Positions 1 through 7,900 of a DNA stretch of 10,701 nucleotides are shown in pieces. A program made the position numbers and the translations under genes. The stretch comes from CAZADA01 sp964524065. GTDB lineage: Bacteria > Pseudomonadota > Alphaproteobacteria > Caulobacterales > Maricaulaceae. The stretch is taken from contig CAZGCB010000092.1 of the NCBI GenBank assembly GCA_964524065.1, forward strand, positions 1 through 10,701. Reading direction: 5' to 3'. The number at the start of each line of letters is the position of its first letter. The stretch's first letter is position 1. A model generated the notes under the pieces. The model saw nothing but the letters and a program-made list of their open reading frames with translations. It searched no databases and was not told the DNA's origin.

Positions 1-567
1 GACCCACGCCGGGCACAACACGCTGCAGCCGATATCGTGCTTGGCCAGCTGCGCGCGCAGCGTTTCTGAATAACCGACGACTGCAAACTTTGTGGTGTTG
101 TAGGGCCCGCCCGTGCCGGGACCCACCACGTGCCCGGCTAAAGATGCGGTGTTGACGATGTATCCGCCTTCACCATGGGCTTTGATCAGGGGCACAAACG
201 TTTCCACGCCATAGATGACGCCAAGCAAATTAATGCCGACGACCCAGCGCCAGTCATCCAACGATGTTTCGCCCGGGGTCCCGCCGCCGCCCACGCCAGC
301 ATTGTTCACCAGCACATGGACTTTGCCGAACCGCTCGATTGTTTTTGCAGCGGCGGCCTCCACCGATGCGGGATCTGCAACGTCGCAGACCACCGTATCG
401 ACAGCCTCGCCGAGCGCGTGGGCCGCGGACGCCAAGCCCTCGCCGTCGATATCGGCCAGCATGACCTGCGCGCCGCGCGCGAGGAGAGCCTTCGCGACCC
501 CCAGTCCAATCCCCTTGGCGCCGCCGGTCACAAAGGCGGTCTTTCCGGCAAATGACGTGATCGGCAT
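1..567 (-). CDS. Short-chain dehydrogenase/reductase (SDR), C-terminus beyond window
   Basis: This is the N-terminal 189 codons of a classical NAD(P)-dependent SDR. The gene reads leftward and runs off the window edge, so no stop is visible. The Rossmann glycine motif TGGAKGIG is at residues 14-21 and the NNAG motif at 88-91. The catalytic tetrad is complete: Asn113, Ser142, Tyr156 and Lys160 in YNTTK. Asp39 at the end of the second beta strand suggests NAD(H) preference, and Asp62-Val63 fits the adenine-contact position. Family members are usually about 250-290 aa, so roughly 60-100 residues are missing. The start at 567 is supported by a GGGAGA Shine-Dalgarno (575-580 on the complement) 7 nt upstream. 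It is divergent from the oxidoreductase at 875. The substrate cannot be read from the sequence; SDRs of this kind reduce or oxidise alcohols, sterols, acyl chains and sugars. Confidence 0.93.
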   Translation of the reverse strand, partial: MPITSFAGKTAFVTGGAKGIGLGVAKALLARGAQVMLADIDGEGLASAAHALGEAVDTVVCDVADPASVEAAAAKTIERFGKVHVLVNNAGVGGGGTPGETSLDDWRWVVGINLLGVIYGVETFVPLIKAHGEGGYIVNTASLAGHVVGPGTGGPYNTTKFAVVGYSETLRAQLAKHDIGCSVLCPAWV

Positions 568-762
568 GACCGTTTCTCCCTGATCGCAGGCTCCGCCGAG
601 GGCGCGAGCGACCCGATGTCAGCGACGCCAAAGGCGTGCCGATCCCACCACAACGGCGATATAGGCCGCTCATGTTTGACGCCGAGGCGTTCAACACACG
701 CAGCGGGCGTGCGGACAACACGACGCTTAGCCGCCCGCCCCGGCCAACGCGCCCTGAATATG

Positions 763-785
763 CGTCGTGGGGCGTTTCCACGACG
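763..785. promoter_or_regulatory. 8-bp perfect inverted repeat, candidate operator
   Basis: CGTCGTGG at 763-770 is repeated in inverted orientation as CCACGACG at 778-785, with a 7-nt spacer GGCGTTT. It lies about 25 nt upstream of the candidate -35 of the rightward gene and inside the divergent region. It could be the site of a dimeric regulator for one or both genes, or a hairpin in a leader RNA. No T-run follows, so it is not a typical terminator. Confidence 0.4.
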
Positions 786-809
786 ATGATGAGGGCTCCG
801 TTTGGTTAC

Positions 810-838
810 TTGACGAACGCAACGGCGCTCGCTCGATT
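810..838 (+). promoter_or_regulatory. Weak sigma-70-like promoter candidate
   Basis: TTGACG at 810-815 matches five of six bases of the -35 consensus. At 17-bp spacing the -10 position (833-838) reads TCGATT, only three of six bases. This would put the transcript start about 30 nt before the ATG at 875. Good -35 with poor -10; treat as tentative. Confidence 0.22.
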
Positions 839-874
839 GCGCAGACACAATCGCCCACTGAGAGGAGCCCCGCC

Positions 875-2047
875 ATGGCCGCCCCGGACCGCGAATTCGA
901 CGTCATCATTTATGGCTCCACGGGCTATACGGGCCGCCTGGTGGCGGAATATCTCGCCCAAACCTATCGCGATGGCTCCGTGCGTTGGGCCATGGCGGGG
1001 CGCAACGCCGAGAAGTTGGCGGCTGTTCGTGATGAAATCGGCGCACCGGCCGATATTCCCTTCGTCCTTGCCGATGCGGCCGAGCCCAGCAGCCTCGCCG
1101 CCATGGCGGAGCGCACGGCCTGCATCATCACCACCGTGGGCCCTTACACAAATTACGGTGAGCCCTTAGTCGCGGCCTGCACCCACGCGGGAACCCACTA
1201 TGTGGACCTGTGCGGCGAGCCCCTGTGGATGCACGCGATGATCCCCAAATATCAGGACGCCGCGAAAGCCAGTGGGGCGCGCATCGTCTTTTCCTGCGGC
1301 TTTGACTCCATCCCCTTTGATTTGGGCGTGTTCTATTTGCAAGACGAGGCAAAGAAGCGCTTCGGCGCACCGTTTTCACGGATCAAGGGGCGGGTTCGTA
1401 AAATGCTGGGCACGTTCTCTGGCGGAACGGCCGCGTCCTTTGGCGAAACTCTGAAGGCGGTCAAAGCCGATGCGAGCCTGATGCCGGTCCTTCAGGATTC
1501 CTTTGCCCTGACCCCGGGCTTCCGCGGCCCCCAGCAACCGATGATGCACAAACCGGTTGAGGACGAAGAGCTGGGCTCATGGTCCGCGCCCTTCATCATG
1601 GCGACCATCAACACCAAGAACATCCATCGATCCAATCTCTTGATGGGCCATCCTTATGGTGAGGACTTCCAATACGATGAGATGATGTTCACAGGCCCCG
1701 GCGAGAAAGGGCGCGCCGTGGCGGAGCATGTGGCGAACGCCAACACCTTCGGCGACAATCCGCCGAAGCCCGGCGAGGGGCCGACGCGGGAAGAACGGGA
1801 AGCTGGCTATTACGAGGCGGGCTTCTACGGGACGAGCCAGGATGGGAGCACGCTCGTGGCCGTCGTCACGGGCGATCGGGATCCCGGCTATGGCTCGACC
1901 TCCAAAATGCTCGCGGAGGCGGGACTGTGCGCGGTTCATGACGCCACCGTCGGCGGAGGCTTGTGGACGCCGGCGTCGGCGCTGGGGACGCCCCTCATCC
2001 AACGGCTGCAGGCAAAAGCGGGGCTAACCTTCACGGTGGAGACTTAA
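875..2047 (+). CDS. Saccharopine dehydrogenase-like NAD(P)-binding oxidoreductase (trans-acting enoyl reductase family)
   Basis: This 390-aa protein belongs to the saccharopine dehydrogenase NADP-binding family in the COG3268-like branch, which includes mycobacterial trans-acting enoyl reductases. An N-terminal Rossmann fold begins immediately: the strand DVIIYG leads into the glycine motif GSTGYTG at residues 14-20, followed by GRLVAEYL. Family-typical segments follow: AGRN at 41-44, TTVGPYTNYGEPLV at 86-99, HYVDLCGE at 108-115, SCGFDSIPFDLG at 140-151 and SGGTAAS at 182-188. Length fits the family (about 390-420 aa). An in-frame ATG 36 codons earlier (767) is less likely, because the ATG at 875 has AGAGGAG (861-867) 7 nt upstream and the family N-terminus starts right after it. 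True saccharopine reductase activity in lysine metabolism is unlikely for this branch. A role in lipid or polyketide reduction is inferred from homologues only. Confidence 0.9.
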   Translation: MAAPDREFDVIIYGSTGYTGRLVAEYLAQTYRDGSVRWAMAGRNAEKLAAVRDEIGAPADIPFVLADAAEPSSLAAMAERTACIITTVGPYTNYGEPLVAACTHAGTHYVDLCGEPLWMHAMIPKYQDAAKASGARIVFSCGFDSIPFDLGVFYLQDEAKKRFGAPFSRIKGRVRKMLGTFSGGTAASFGETLKAVKADASLMPVLQDSFALTPGFRGPQQPMMHKPVEDEELGSWSAPFIMATINTKNIHRSNLLMGHPYGEDFQYDEMMFTGPGEKGRAVAEHVANANTFGDNPPKPGEGPTREEREAGYYEAGFYGTSQDGSTLVAVVTGDRDPGYGSTSKMLAEAGLCAVHDATVGGGLWTPASALGTPLIQRLQAKAGLTFTVET

Positions 2048-2114
2048 GGGGCGGGCCCACGGCATGGTTGGCCTGGCGCCGGCGCACACGGATCAACCGT
2101 CTTGTGGGGGCGGG

Positions 2115-2130
2115 GACAATCCGTGTTGTC
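2115..2130. promoter_or_regulatory. GACAA-N6-TTGTC dyad upstream of efflux operon
   Basis: GACAATCCGTGTTGTC is a perfect 5+5 bp inverted repeat with a 6-bp spacer, 120 bp upstream of the first efflux gene. A second short dyad, GACA-A-TGTC, lies at 2197-2205, 45 bp before the start. The half-site GACAA recurs in both. A regulator dimer could bind here, but the arms are short and chance is not excluded. I saw no strong -35/-10 pair anywhere in 2048-2249. Confidence 0.3.
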
Positions 2131-2249
2131 GTGCGGCGCCAACCGCCATGGCTCGTATGAACCCCATGACAAACGCCAGCAACATTCCCGCGCGACGACA
2201 ATGTCATTGGGCCGTCGGCATGATGCGGGCGGCCTGGGCTTGATGAGCC

Positions 2250-3764
2250 ATGGGCATCAATCGCGGGCGCTCCGGCATGACCAGTCGCCAGACCACACCA
2301 CGCCATGCGGCGCTGGGACGCGCGCGCCCCGTGCGGCTGGCGATGGCCTTGTGCGCCACCTGCTTTGGCGCCGGCGCCTGTTCGCTCGCTCCGGTGTATC
2401 AAGCGCCGGCCATGGTGGAGACACTCGCGAACGCCACGGCCTATGCCGCCGATGTAGCGCTGATCGCGCCCTATCCGGCCCTTGCTGACGCCCCGTGGTG
2501 GGAGACCATCGGCGGGCGCGAGTTGTCGGCTCTCGTTAATGAATTGGCCGTGAACAACCTGGATCTGGCGGCGGCGCGTCAGCGGATTGACCAAGCCCGG
2601 GCGTTGACGCGCCAAGCGACGGCGGCGCGCCTGCCCAACGCGGCCCTCTCCCTCGATGGCGGGGCGGCGAGAACGCAGAATTTCCGCGGCGAAACGCAAT
2701 GGGATGAGGTCTACGCCTTAGGGCTGTCATCGTCCTGGAATGTGGACGTTTTCGGCGGTTTGCGCGGCGCGGAGATCGCCGCCCGGCTGCGCGCGGAGGT
2801 CAGCACCCTCTCCGAACATGCGTTGAACCAGCTTTTGATCGCGGAGTTGACCCGCTCATATGTCAACGCGTGGGCGCTGACGCAGCAAAGCGCCATCGCG
2901 GAACAATCCGCGGCGAGTTTCGCCGAAACGGTGGCGATCACCGAGGCGCGCTATGAAGCCGGTTCCGCACAGATTTCGGCGCTCGACGTGCAAATCGCCC
3001 GGCAAAACCGGGCGTCCGCCGCGGCGGCGATCCCCGAATTGCGCGCCTTGCTTGGCGTCCAAGAGCAGGCCATCGATGTGCTGCTGGCGCGACGGCTGGG
3101 CGCGACTGAACTCGCGTTGTCGCCGGCGCCCAACGCTGCCGACTTGCGCCCACTTGATCCAGGAACGCCGGCCGATGTGCTGCGCCGTCGGCCCGATGTG
3201 GCGGCGGCGGAACTCAACTACCGCGCCGCGCTCGCTGATGTGGGGGCCGCGCGCGCGCAACGCCTGCCCAGTCTCACGCTGACGGGCTCGATGTCGCGGC
3301 AAACCAATGACGCGTCCGACCTGTTTGATGCGGACGCCATGATCGCCAATCTCACCGCCGGCATCCTCGCGCCGCTCTTTCAAGGCGGGCGCCTCAAGGC
3401 GCAGGTCGAGGCGGCGGAGGCGGCGGCGCAGGAGTTGGCCTCCACCTATGCGCTCACCGCCTTGAGCGCCGTGGCCGATGTGGAAGGCGCGCTGTTGTTT
3501 GAACGCGCCTATGAGGAGCAACGCGCCCTGCGCCAGGTCTCCTTGGAGGCGGCGGAGCGATCCAACCAAATTGCGCGTGAACGCTACGCCAGCGGCCAGG
3601 TCAGCATTCTGACGGTTCTGGAGACCCAGCGGGCTCTGAACACGGCGCGCCAGGATCTCATACTGGCCGAGCAAGCCCGGCTGGAGGCGCGCATCGATCT
3701 GTACCTGGCGCTGGGCGGGGATTGGCGCGCCGACGGTCTGCCAGATGAGGATAAGCCATCATGA
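2250..3764 (+). CDS. RND efflux outer-membrane lipoprotein, NodT family
   Basis: This is the TolC-like outer-membrane channel of a tripartite pump: a trimeric barrel with a periplasmic alpha-helical tunnel. The 504-aa product has a basic N-region, a hydrophobic stretch and a likely lipidation site at Cys44. The sequence after it, CSLAPVYQAP, matches the C-x3-P-x-Y-x2-P pattern at the mature start of NodT proteins. Two outer-membrane efflux repeats follow. The family hallmarks are DVLRRRPDVAAAE (309-321), LAPLFQGGRLKAQVEAAEA (373-391) and LYLALGGDW near the C-terminus (484-492). The lipobox (A-G-A-C) is weak. The start is uncertain: ATG 2250 follows two in-frame stops but has a poor Shine-Dalgarno. 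ATG 2277 or GTG 2331 would give a more normal signal peptide. The gene is first in the operon and overlaps the adaptor gene by 4 bp. Confidence 0.93.
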   Translation: MGINRGRSGMTSRQTTPRHAALGRARPVRLAMALCATCFGAGACSLAPVYQAPAMVETLANATAYAADVALIAPYPALADAPWWETIGGRELSALVNELAVNNLDLAAARQRIDQARALTRQATAARLPNAALSLDGGAARTQNFRGETQWDEVYALGLSSSWNVDVFGGLRGAEIAARLRAEVSTLSEHALNQLLIAELTRSYVNAWALTQQSAIAEQSAASFAETVAITEARYEAGSAQISALDVQIARQNRASAAAAIPELRALLGVQEQAIDVLLARRLGATELALSPAPNAADLRPLDPGTPADVLRRRPDVAAAELNYRAALADVGAARAQRLPSLTLTGSMSRQTNDASDLFDADAMIANLTAGILAPLFQGGRLKAQVEAAEAAAQELASTYALTALSAVADVEGALLFERAYEEQRALRQVSLEAAERSNQIARERYASGQVSILTVLETQRALNTARQDLILAEQARLEARIDLYLALGGDWRADGLPDEDKPS

Positions 3765-4951
3765 TGGAACCGCGTTTAAGCGATGAGGACGCCGCAACGC
3801 CAACACAGCGGACATGGACCGGCTGGATCCAATTGGCGCTTGTGATCGCGGTCGTCTTGGTCACGCTGGTCCTCAATCGCGTGCTGTTGTCGGGTGGTGA
3901 TGACGGACCAGCCATCACGCTATCGCCGGCGCCGCCCGCGGTGTCGGTGATCCATCCCGAGCTGACCTCGGCGACGATCACCGTTGTGGAAAGCGGCGTT
4001 GTGCGCACACGGGCTGATATTGCGATCACGCCGCAGGTGAGCGGACGCATTGTGGAGGTGGCGTCCAATCTCGCGACGGGCGGGGTGTTTTCGGCCAATC
4101 AAACGCTGTTCGTGATCGATCCCACCGACCTTGAACTCGCCGTTCAGCAAGCCGAGGCGGATCTGCAGACCGCGCAAAGCGCCCTGTTGTTGGAGGAGGC
4201 GGAAGGGGAAAGCGCCCGCCGCGAGTGGCGGCTGGTGAACGCCGCGGCGCCCGTTCCACCACTCGTTGCGCGCGAGCCGCAGATCGCGCAAGCCCGTGCG
4301 AGCGTCGCGGCGGCCCAGGCGCGCTTGAATGATGTGCGCACCGATCTTGGCCGCACCCGTTATGGGCTGCCGTTTGACGGGCGCGTGCTCTCCACCACCA
4401 TTGAGCTGGGCCAGACGGTCGCGGCCAATCAGTCCTATGGCCGTGTTTACAATGTCGATGGGCTGGAAGTGTCGGTGTCTATTCCCGCCGAGGCGCTGAA
4501 CGTGTTGCGGCCGGTGGTCAGCCGTCGCGCGAGCATCCGCGGCGTCAATGATCCATCAGGCCCCGGCGTGGCGGCGCGGGTTGCGCGGGTGAGCGCGGAA
4601 CTGGATCCGCAAACGCGACTCGCCGGGTTAGTGCTAAGCTTCGATGAGACTCCGCTTTTGTTGCCGGGCGCCTTTGTGCGCGCGGACATTATGGGCGACC
4701 GCGTCGAGGAGGTCCTGCGGCTGCCGGCTGACGCCATCGGCGCCGGCGGCGTGGTGTGGGTGGTCGCCGACAGCGTGCTGCGCGCGCGTCGTCCAACCCT
4801 TGTCTCCCGCCAGGGTGCTTTCGTCATCGTGGAGGCGTTCGACGTTGCGGACGGTGTTGTGACCACCTTGCCGCCTGGCGCGCGCGAAGGCCTTAACGTC
4901 GTGGTTGCCGAGTCGCCGACAACCGAAGACGGCCAATGGGCGGCGGAGTGA
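3761..4951 (+). CDS. RND periplasmic adaptor (membrane fusion protein, HlyD/AcrA type)
   Basis: This 396-aa adaptor links the permease to the outer-membrane channel. A single N-terminal membrane anchor spans about residues 23-44, with no lipobox, so it is probably held by an uncleaved helix. The first half of the biotinyl-lipoyl domain follows (ITPQVSGRIVEV, 89-100), then an alpha-hairpin rich in Ala, Gln and Glu (about 124-197). The second lipoyl half is RTRYGLPFDGRVLST (198-212), followed by the beta-barrel (about 230-315) and a membrane-proximal domain (LRLPADAIG, 319-327, onward). The hairpin is fairly short, as in adaptors that dock to TolC-like tips. Translation is coupled: ATG overlaps the upstream TGA as ATGA, with GAGGATAAG just before. 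A second ATG follows at once (3764), so the first Met is ambiguous by one codon. Confidence 0.94.
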   Translation: MMEPRLSDEDAATPTQRTWTGWIQLALVIAVVLVTLVLNRVLLSGGDDGPAITLSPAPPAVSVIHPELTSATITVVESGVVRTRADIAITPQVSGRIVEVASNLATGGVFSANQTLFVIDPTDLELAVQQAEADLQTAQSALLLEEAEGESARREWRLVNAAAPVPPLVAREPQIAQARASVAAAQARLNDVRTDLGRTRYGLPFDGRVLSTTIELGQTVAANQSYGRVYNVDGLEVSVSIPAEALNVLRPVVSRRASIRGVNDPSGPGVAARVARVSAELDPQTRLAGLVLSFDETPLLLPGAFVRADIMGDRVEEVLRLPADAIGAGGVVWVVADSVLRARRPTLVSRQGAFVIVEAFDVADGVVTTLPPGAREGLNVVVAESPTTEDGQWAAE

Positions 4952-4955
4952 CGTT

Positions 4956-7900
4956 ATGAAGGACAGCGGACAAAACGCCGGCGGGTTGTTGGCGTGGTTC
5001 GCCGGCAATCCGGTGACCGCCAATCTGCTGATGGCGTTCATGCTGGTGGGCGGCGCGCTCGTCGCCGGATCGATGAGGGCGCAGACTTTTCCCGATATTG
5101 ACCCACGGCAAATCACGGTGAGCGTGCCCTATCGCGGAGCGACGCCGGAAGAGGTTGAAGACTCCATCACCCGGCGCGTGGAAGAGGCGCTCATCGGCAT
5201 TGAGGGCGTGGCGCGCGTGCGCTCGGTGGCGTCGGAAAGCCTTGGCACAGTCCGTGTGGAGCTGAAGGACTTTGTGCGCGCCCAACGTGTGAAAGATGAT
5301 GTGGAGACGGCCATCGGTCAAATCGCCGATTTTCCGCCGGCGGATGCGGAGCAACCCAGCATCGTCATCGCCGAAGCGGCGTCCGATGTGATGCGGCTGG
5401 CCGTTTATGGCGATCTGTCGGAGATGGACTTGCGCCATGCGGCGGAACGGATCGAAAGCGATTTGCTGCAGCTTGAGAACGTCAATCTCGTCAGCTTAGA
5501 GGGCGTGCGCGATCGCGAGATCTCCATCGAAATCGCCGAAGCCGCTTTGCGCCAATACGGATTGAGCTTTGACCGCGTCGCGAGCGCTGTACGGGCGGCG
5601 TCGGTGGATCTGTCCGGCGGATCCTTGCGCACCAGCGGCGGCGAAATTCTTCTACGCACAAATGAGGAGCGTAAAACGGGCGCGGCGTTCGCCGACATCG
5701 TCATCGCCAGCGATCCATCGGGGCGTCGGCTGCTCCTGGGTGACATCGCCACCATCACCGACGCCTTTGAAGACGATCGGATCATCAACACCTTTCGCGG
5801 CGATGCGGCCGTCTTCATCGAAATCGGTCGGTCGGACGACCAGGACGCGTTTGATGTGTCCCACGCGGTCTTGGGCCTGTTGAGCGGTTACACGCCGCCC
5901 AGCGGCGTCACCATAGAAGTGGTGAGCGATCAGACCATCGTCATCGCCGACCGGCTGAATCTGCTGGTGCGCAACGCCATCATGGGGCTGATGCTGGTGT
6001 TTGTGTTCCTCACCTTCACGCTGGACTTGCGGTTGGCGTTTTGGACGACGCTGGGCATTCCCATCGCGTTTTTGGGGGCCTTCCTCGCCTTTGGCCAGAT
6101 CGTCGCCATCAGTATGCCCATGCTGTTTGGCTTAATCGTGGTGCTGGGCGTCGTGGTGGATGACGCGATTGTCGTGGGGGAGAACATCTACGAAGAACAG
6201 CAGCGGACGGGCAAAGCCATGGGCGGCGCCGTGTCAGGCGTGGCCGGCGTCGCATCGCCGGTCACCATCGGCGTGCTGACAACCGTTGCGGCGTTCGCGC
6301 CTTTGCTGTTTTCCACCGGGACCCTCGGGCAGCTCCTTTTCCCTGTACCCGTCGTGGTGATCGCCGTTCTCGCCGCGTCCTTAATCGAGGCGTTTTTCAT
6401 CCTGCCGGCCCACCTCAGTCACGCGGGGGAATGGAGCGCAGGGCCCATGGCGCGCTTAAAAACGTGGGGACAATCCTTGCTTGCGGCGTTGCGCGATCGC
6501 CTGATCATGCCGGTGGTCATCGCCGCCGCTCGTATGCGGTATCTGACGGTGACCCTTGGCCTGGCCATGCTTGTCATCACGGGGACGCTGATCGCCGCCG
6601 GCGGCCTGCGGTTTGTGTTTTTCCCCGCCATCGAGGCGGATCAAGTCTCCGTCACGCTGGAAATGCGCGAAGGCACGGCGTTTGAACGCACCGAAGCGGC
6701 GATGGCGCTGATTGCCGCCGCGGCGATGGAGGCGGTGGGGGGAGCGGACTCACCACTCTATGAGAGCTTGTCGGTGACGATCGGTGGACAATTGGGCGGC
6801 GGTTTTGCTTTGGGCGGGGGAGCGGGCCGCACCCTGAGCGCCAATGTCGGGGAGGCGACGTTGGTCCTCGCGCCGGCCTCCGAACGCGCGGCGAGTTCGG
6901 AGGCGATCGCCGCCGCGTGGCGGGAGGCGGTGGGCGACGTTCCGGGCGCCAAGTCCATCTCTTTTGCGTCCTCCTTGGTGGGCGGCGGCGCGGATGTCAC
7001 CCTGGACCTGGTGCACCCTGATGCCGACAAGCTCGCCATGGCCGTGGATCGCATCGCCGCGGCGCTGCGCGGCATGGAAGGCGTGGGGGAGATCGACAGC
7101 GGCCTTGACGGCGGCAAGCGGCAGTTGGAGTTCACGCTGACGCCCGCTGGTGCGGCGGCGGGCCTCACGACACAAGACATCGCACGCCAAGTGCGTCAGG
7201 CCTTTTTTGGCGAAGAGGTGCAGCGCATTCAGCGCGGTCGCGAAGAAGTGTTGGTTTATGTGCGCTATCCGGTTGAGGAACGTCGCAGCCTCTCGGATTT
7301 GGAGCGCATGCGCATCCGTTTGCCGGCGGGCGGCGAAGCGCCGCTCAGCGTGGTTGCGGATGTCAAGGAGGGGGTAAGCCTCACCACCATCAATCGCGTG
7401 GACGGCCGGCGCATCGTGACGCTGGAAGCCAATGTCGATGAAGCGGTGACGACGCCGACCCACGTCAACGCCGTCCTCGCCGAGCAGATTTTGCCGGATT
7501 TGGCGGCGCAGGATTCTCAGCTCCGTTATGCGTTTGAAGGGCAGTCCCGCAGTCAAACGGAAGATCTCAGCGCGTTGGCCCGCAACCTCTTGGTGTCGTT
7601 AGGCCTTATCTTTGTGCTGCTGGCCAGCGTGCTGCGATCTTACGTCAAGCCTTTGATCATCATGGCCGCCATACCCTTCGCCGCGATGAGCGCGGTGTGG
7701 GGCCACATGCTCATGGGCTATGACATGTCTTTTTTGTCGTTGTTTGGGGTCGTCGCGCTGACGGGGGTGATCATCAACGACAGCGTGGTTCTGCTGGACT
7801 ACTACAATAAGGTCCGCGCTGCGCAGGGGATATCGGCGTTTGACGGCATCACCCAAGCGGTGCGGCGCCGGTTCCGCCCCATTTTGCTAACGACGCTCAC

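Larger units (their letters stand above)
568..874. other. Divergent intergenic region
   Basis: This 307-bp stretch separates two divergent oxidoreductase genes, so it should carry a promoter for each. I see ribosome binding sites at both ends, a perfect 8-bp inverted repeat at 763-785 and one weak promoter-like pair facing right at 810-838. I could not find a good -35/-10 pair facing left. Open frames here lack ribosome binding sites and recognisable protein content, and I treat them as chance frames in GC-rich DNA. Confidence 0.6.

Noticed and set aside
254..781. 175-codon minus-strand frame overlapping the SDR gene
   Set aside because: It is out of frame with the SDR reading, which shows all catalytic and cofactor motifs in order. 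The overlapping frame is Arg/Gly-rich shadow sequence.
767..874. N-terminal extension of the saccharopine dehydrogenase-like protein from GTG 767
   Set aside because: The 36 added residues precede the Rossmann strand without homology I recognise. The ATG at 875 has AGAGGAG 7 nt upstream.
2066..2147. Long-range pairing of GGTTGGC (2066-2072) with GCCAACC near 2137-2143
   Set aside because: Seven-base arms more than 60 nt apart in GC-rich DNA are expected by chance, and the intervening sequence has competing shorter hairpins.
2856..3674. 272-codon open frame antisense to the outer-membrane channel gene
   Set aside because: No ribosome binding site, Arg/Gly/Gln-rich chance composition, and complete overlap with a gene of clear family identity. 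Similar long antisense frames at 6750-7556 and 9635-10429 are rejected on the same grounds.
4905..4955. Upstream ATG extending the permease by 17 residues
   Set aside because: It would overlap the adaptor gene by 47 bp and adds a basic tail not usual for RND permeases. The ATG at 4956 has GGAG at 7-nt spacing.
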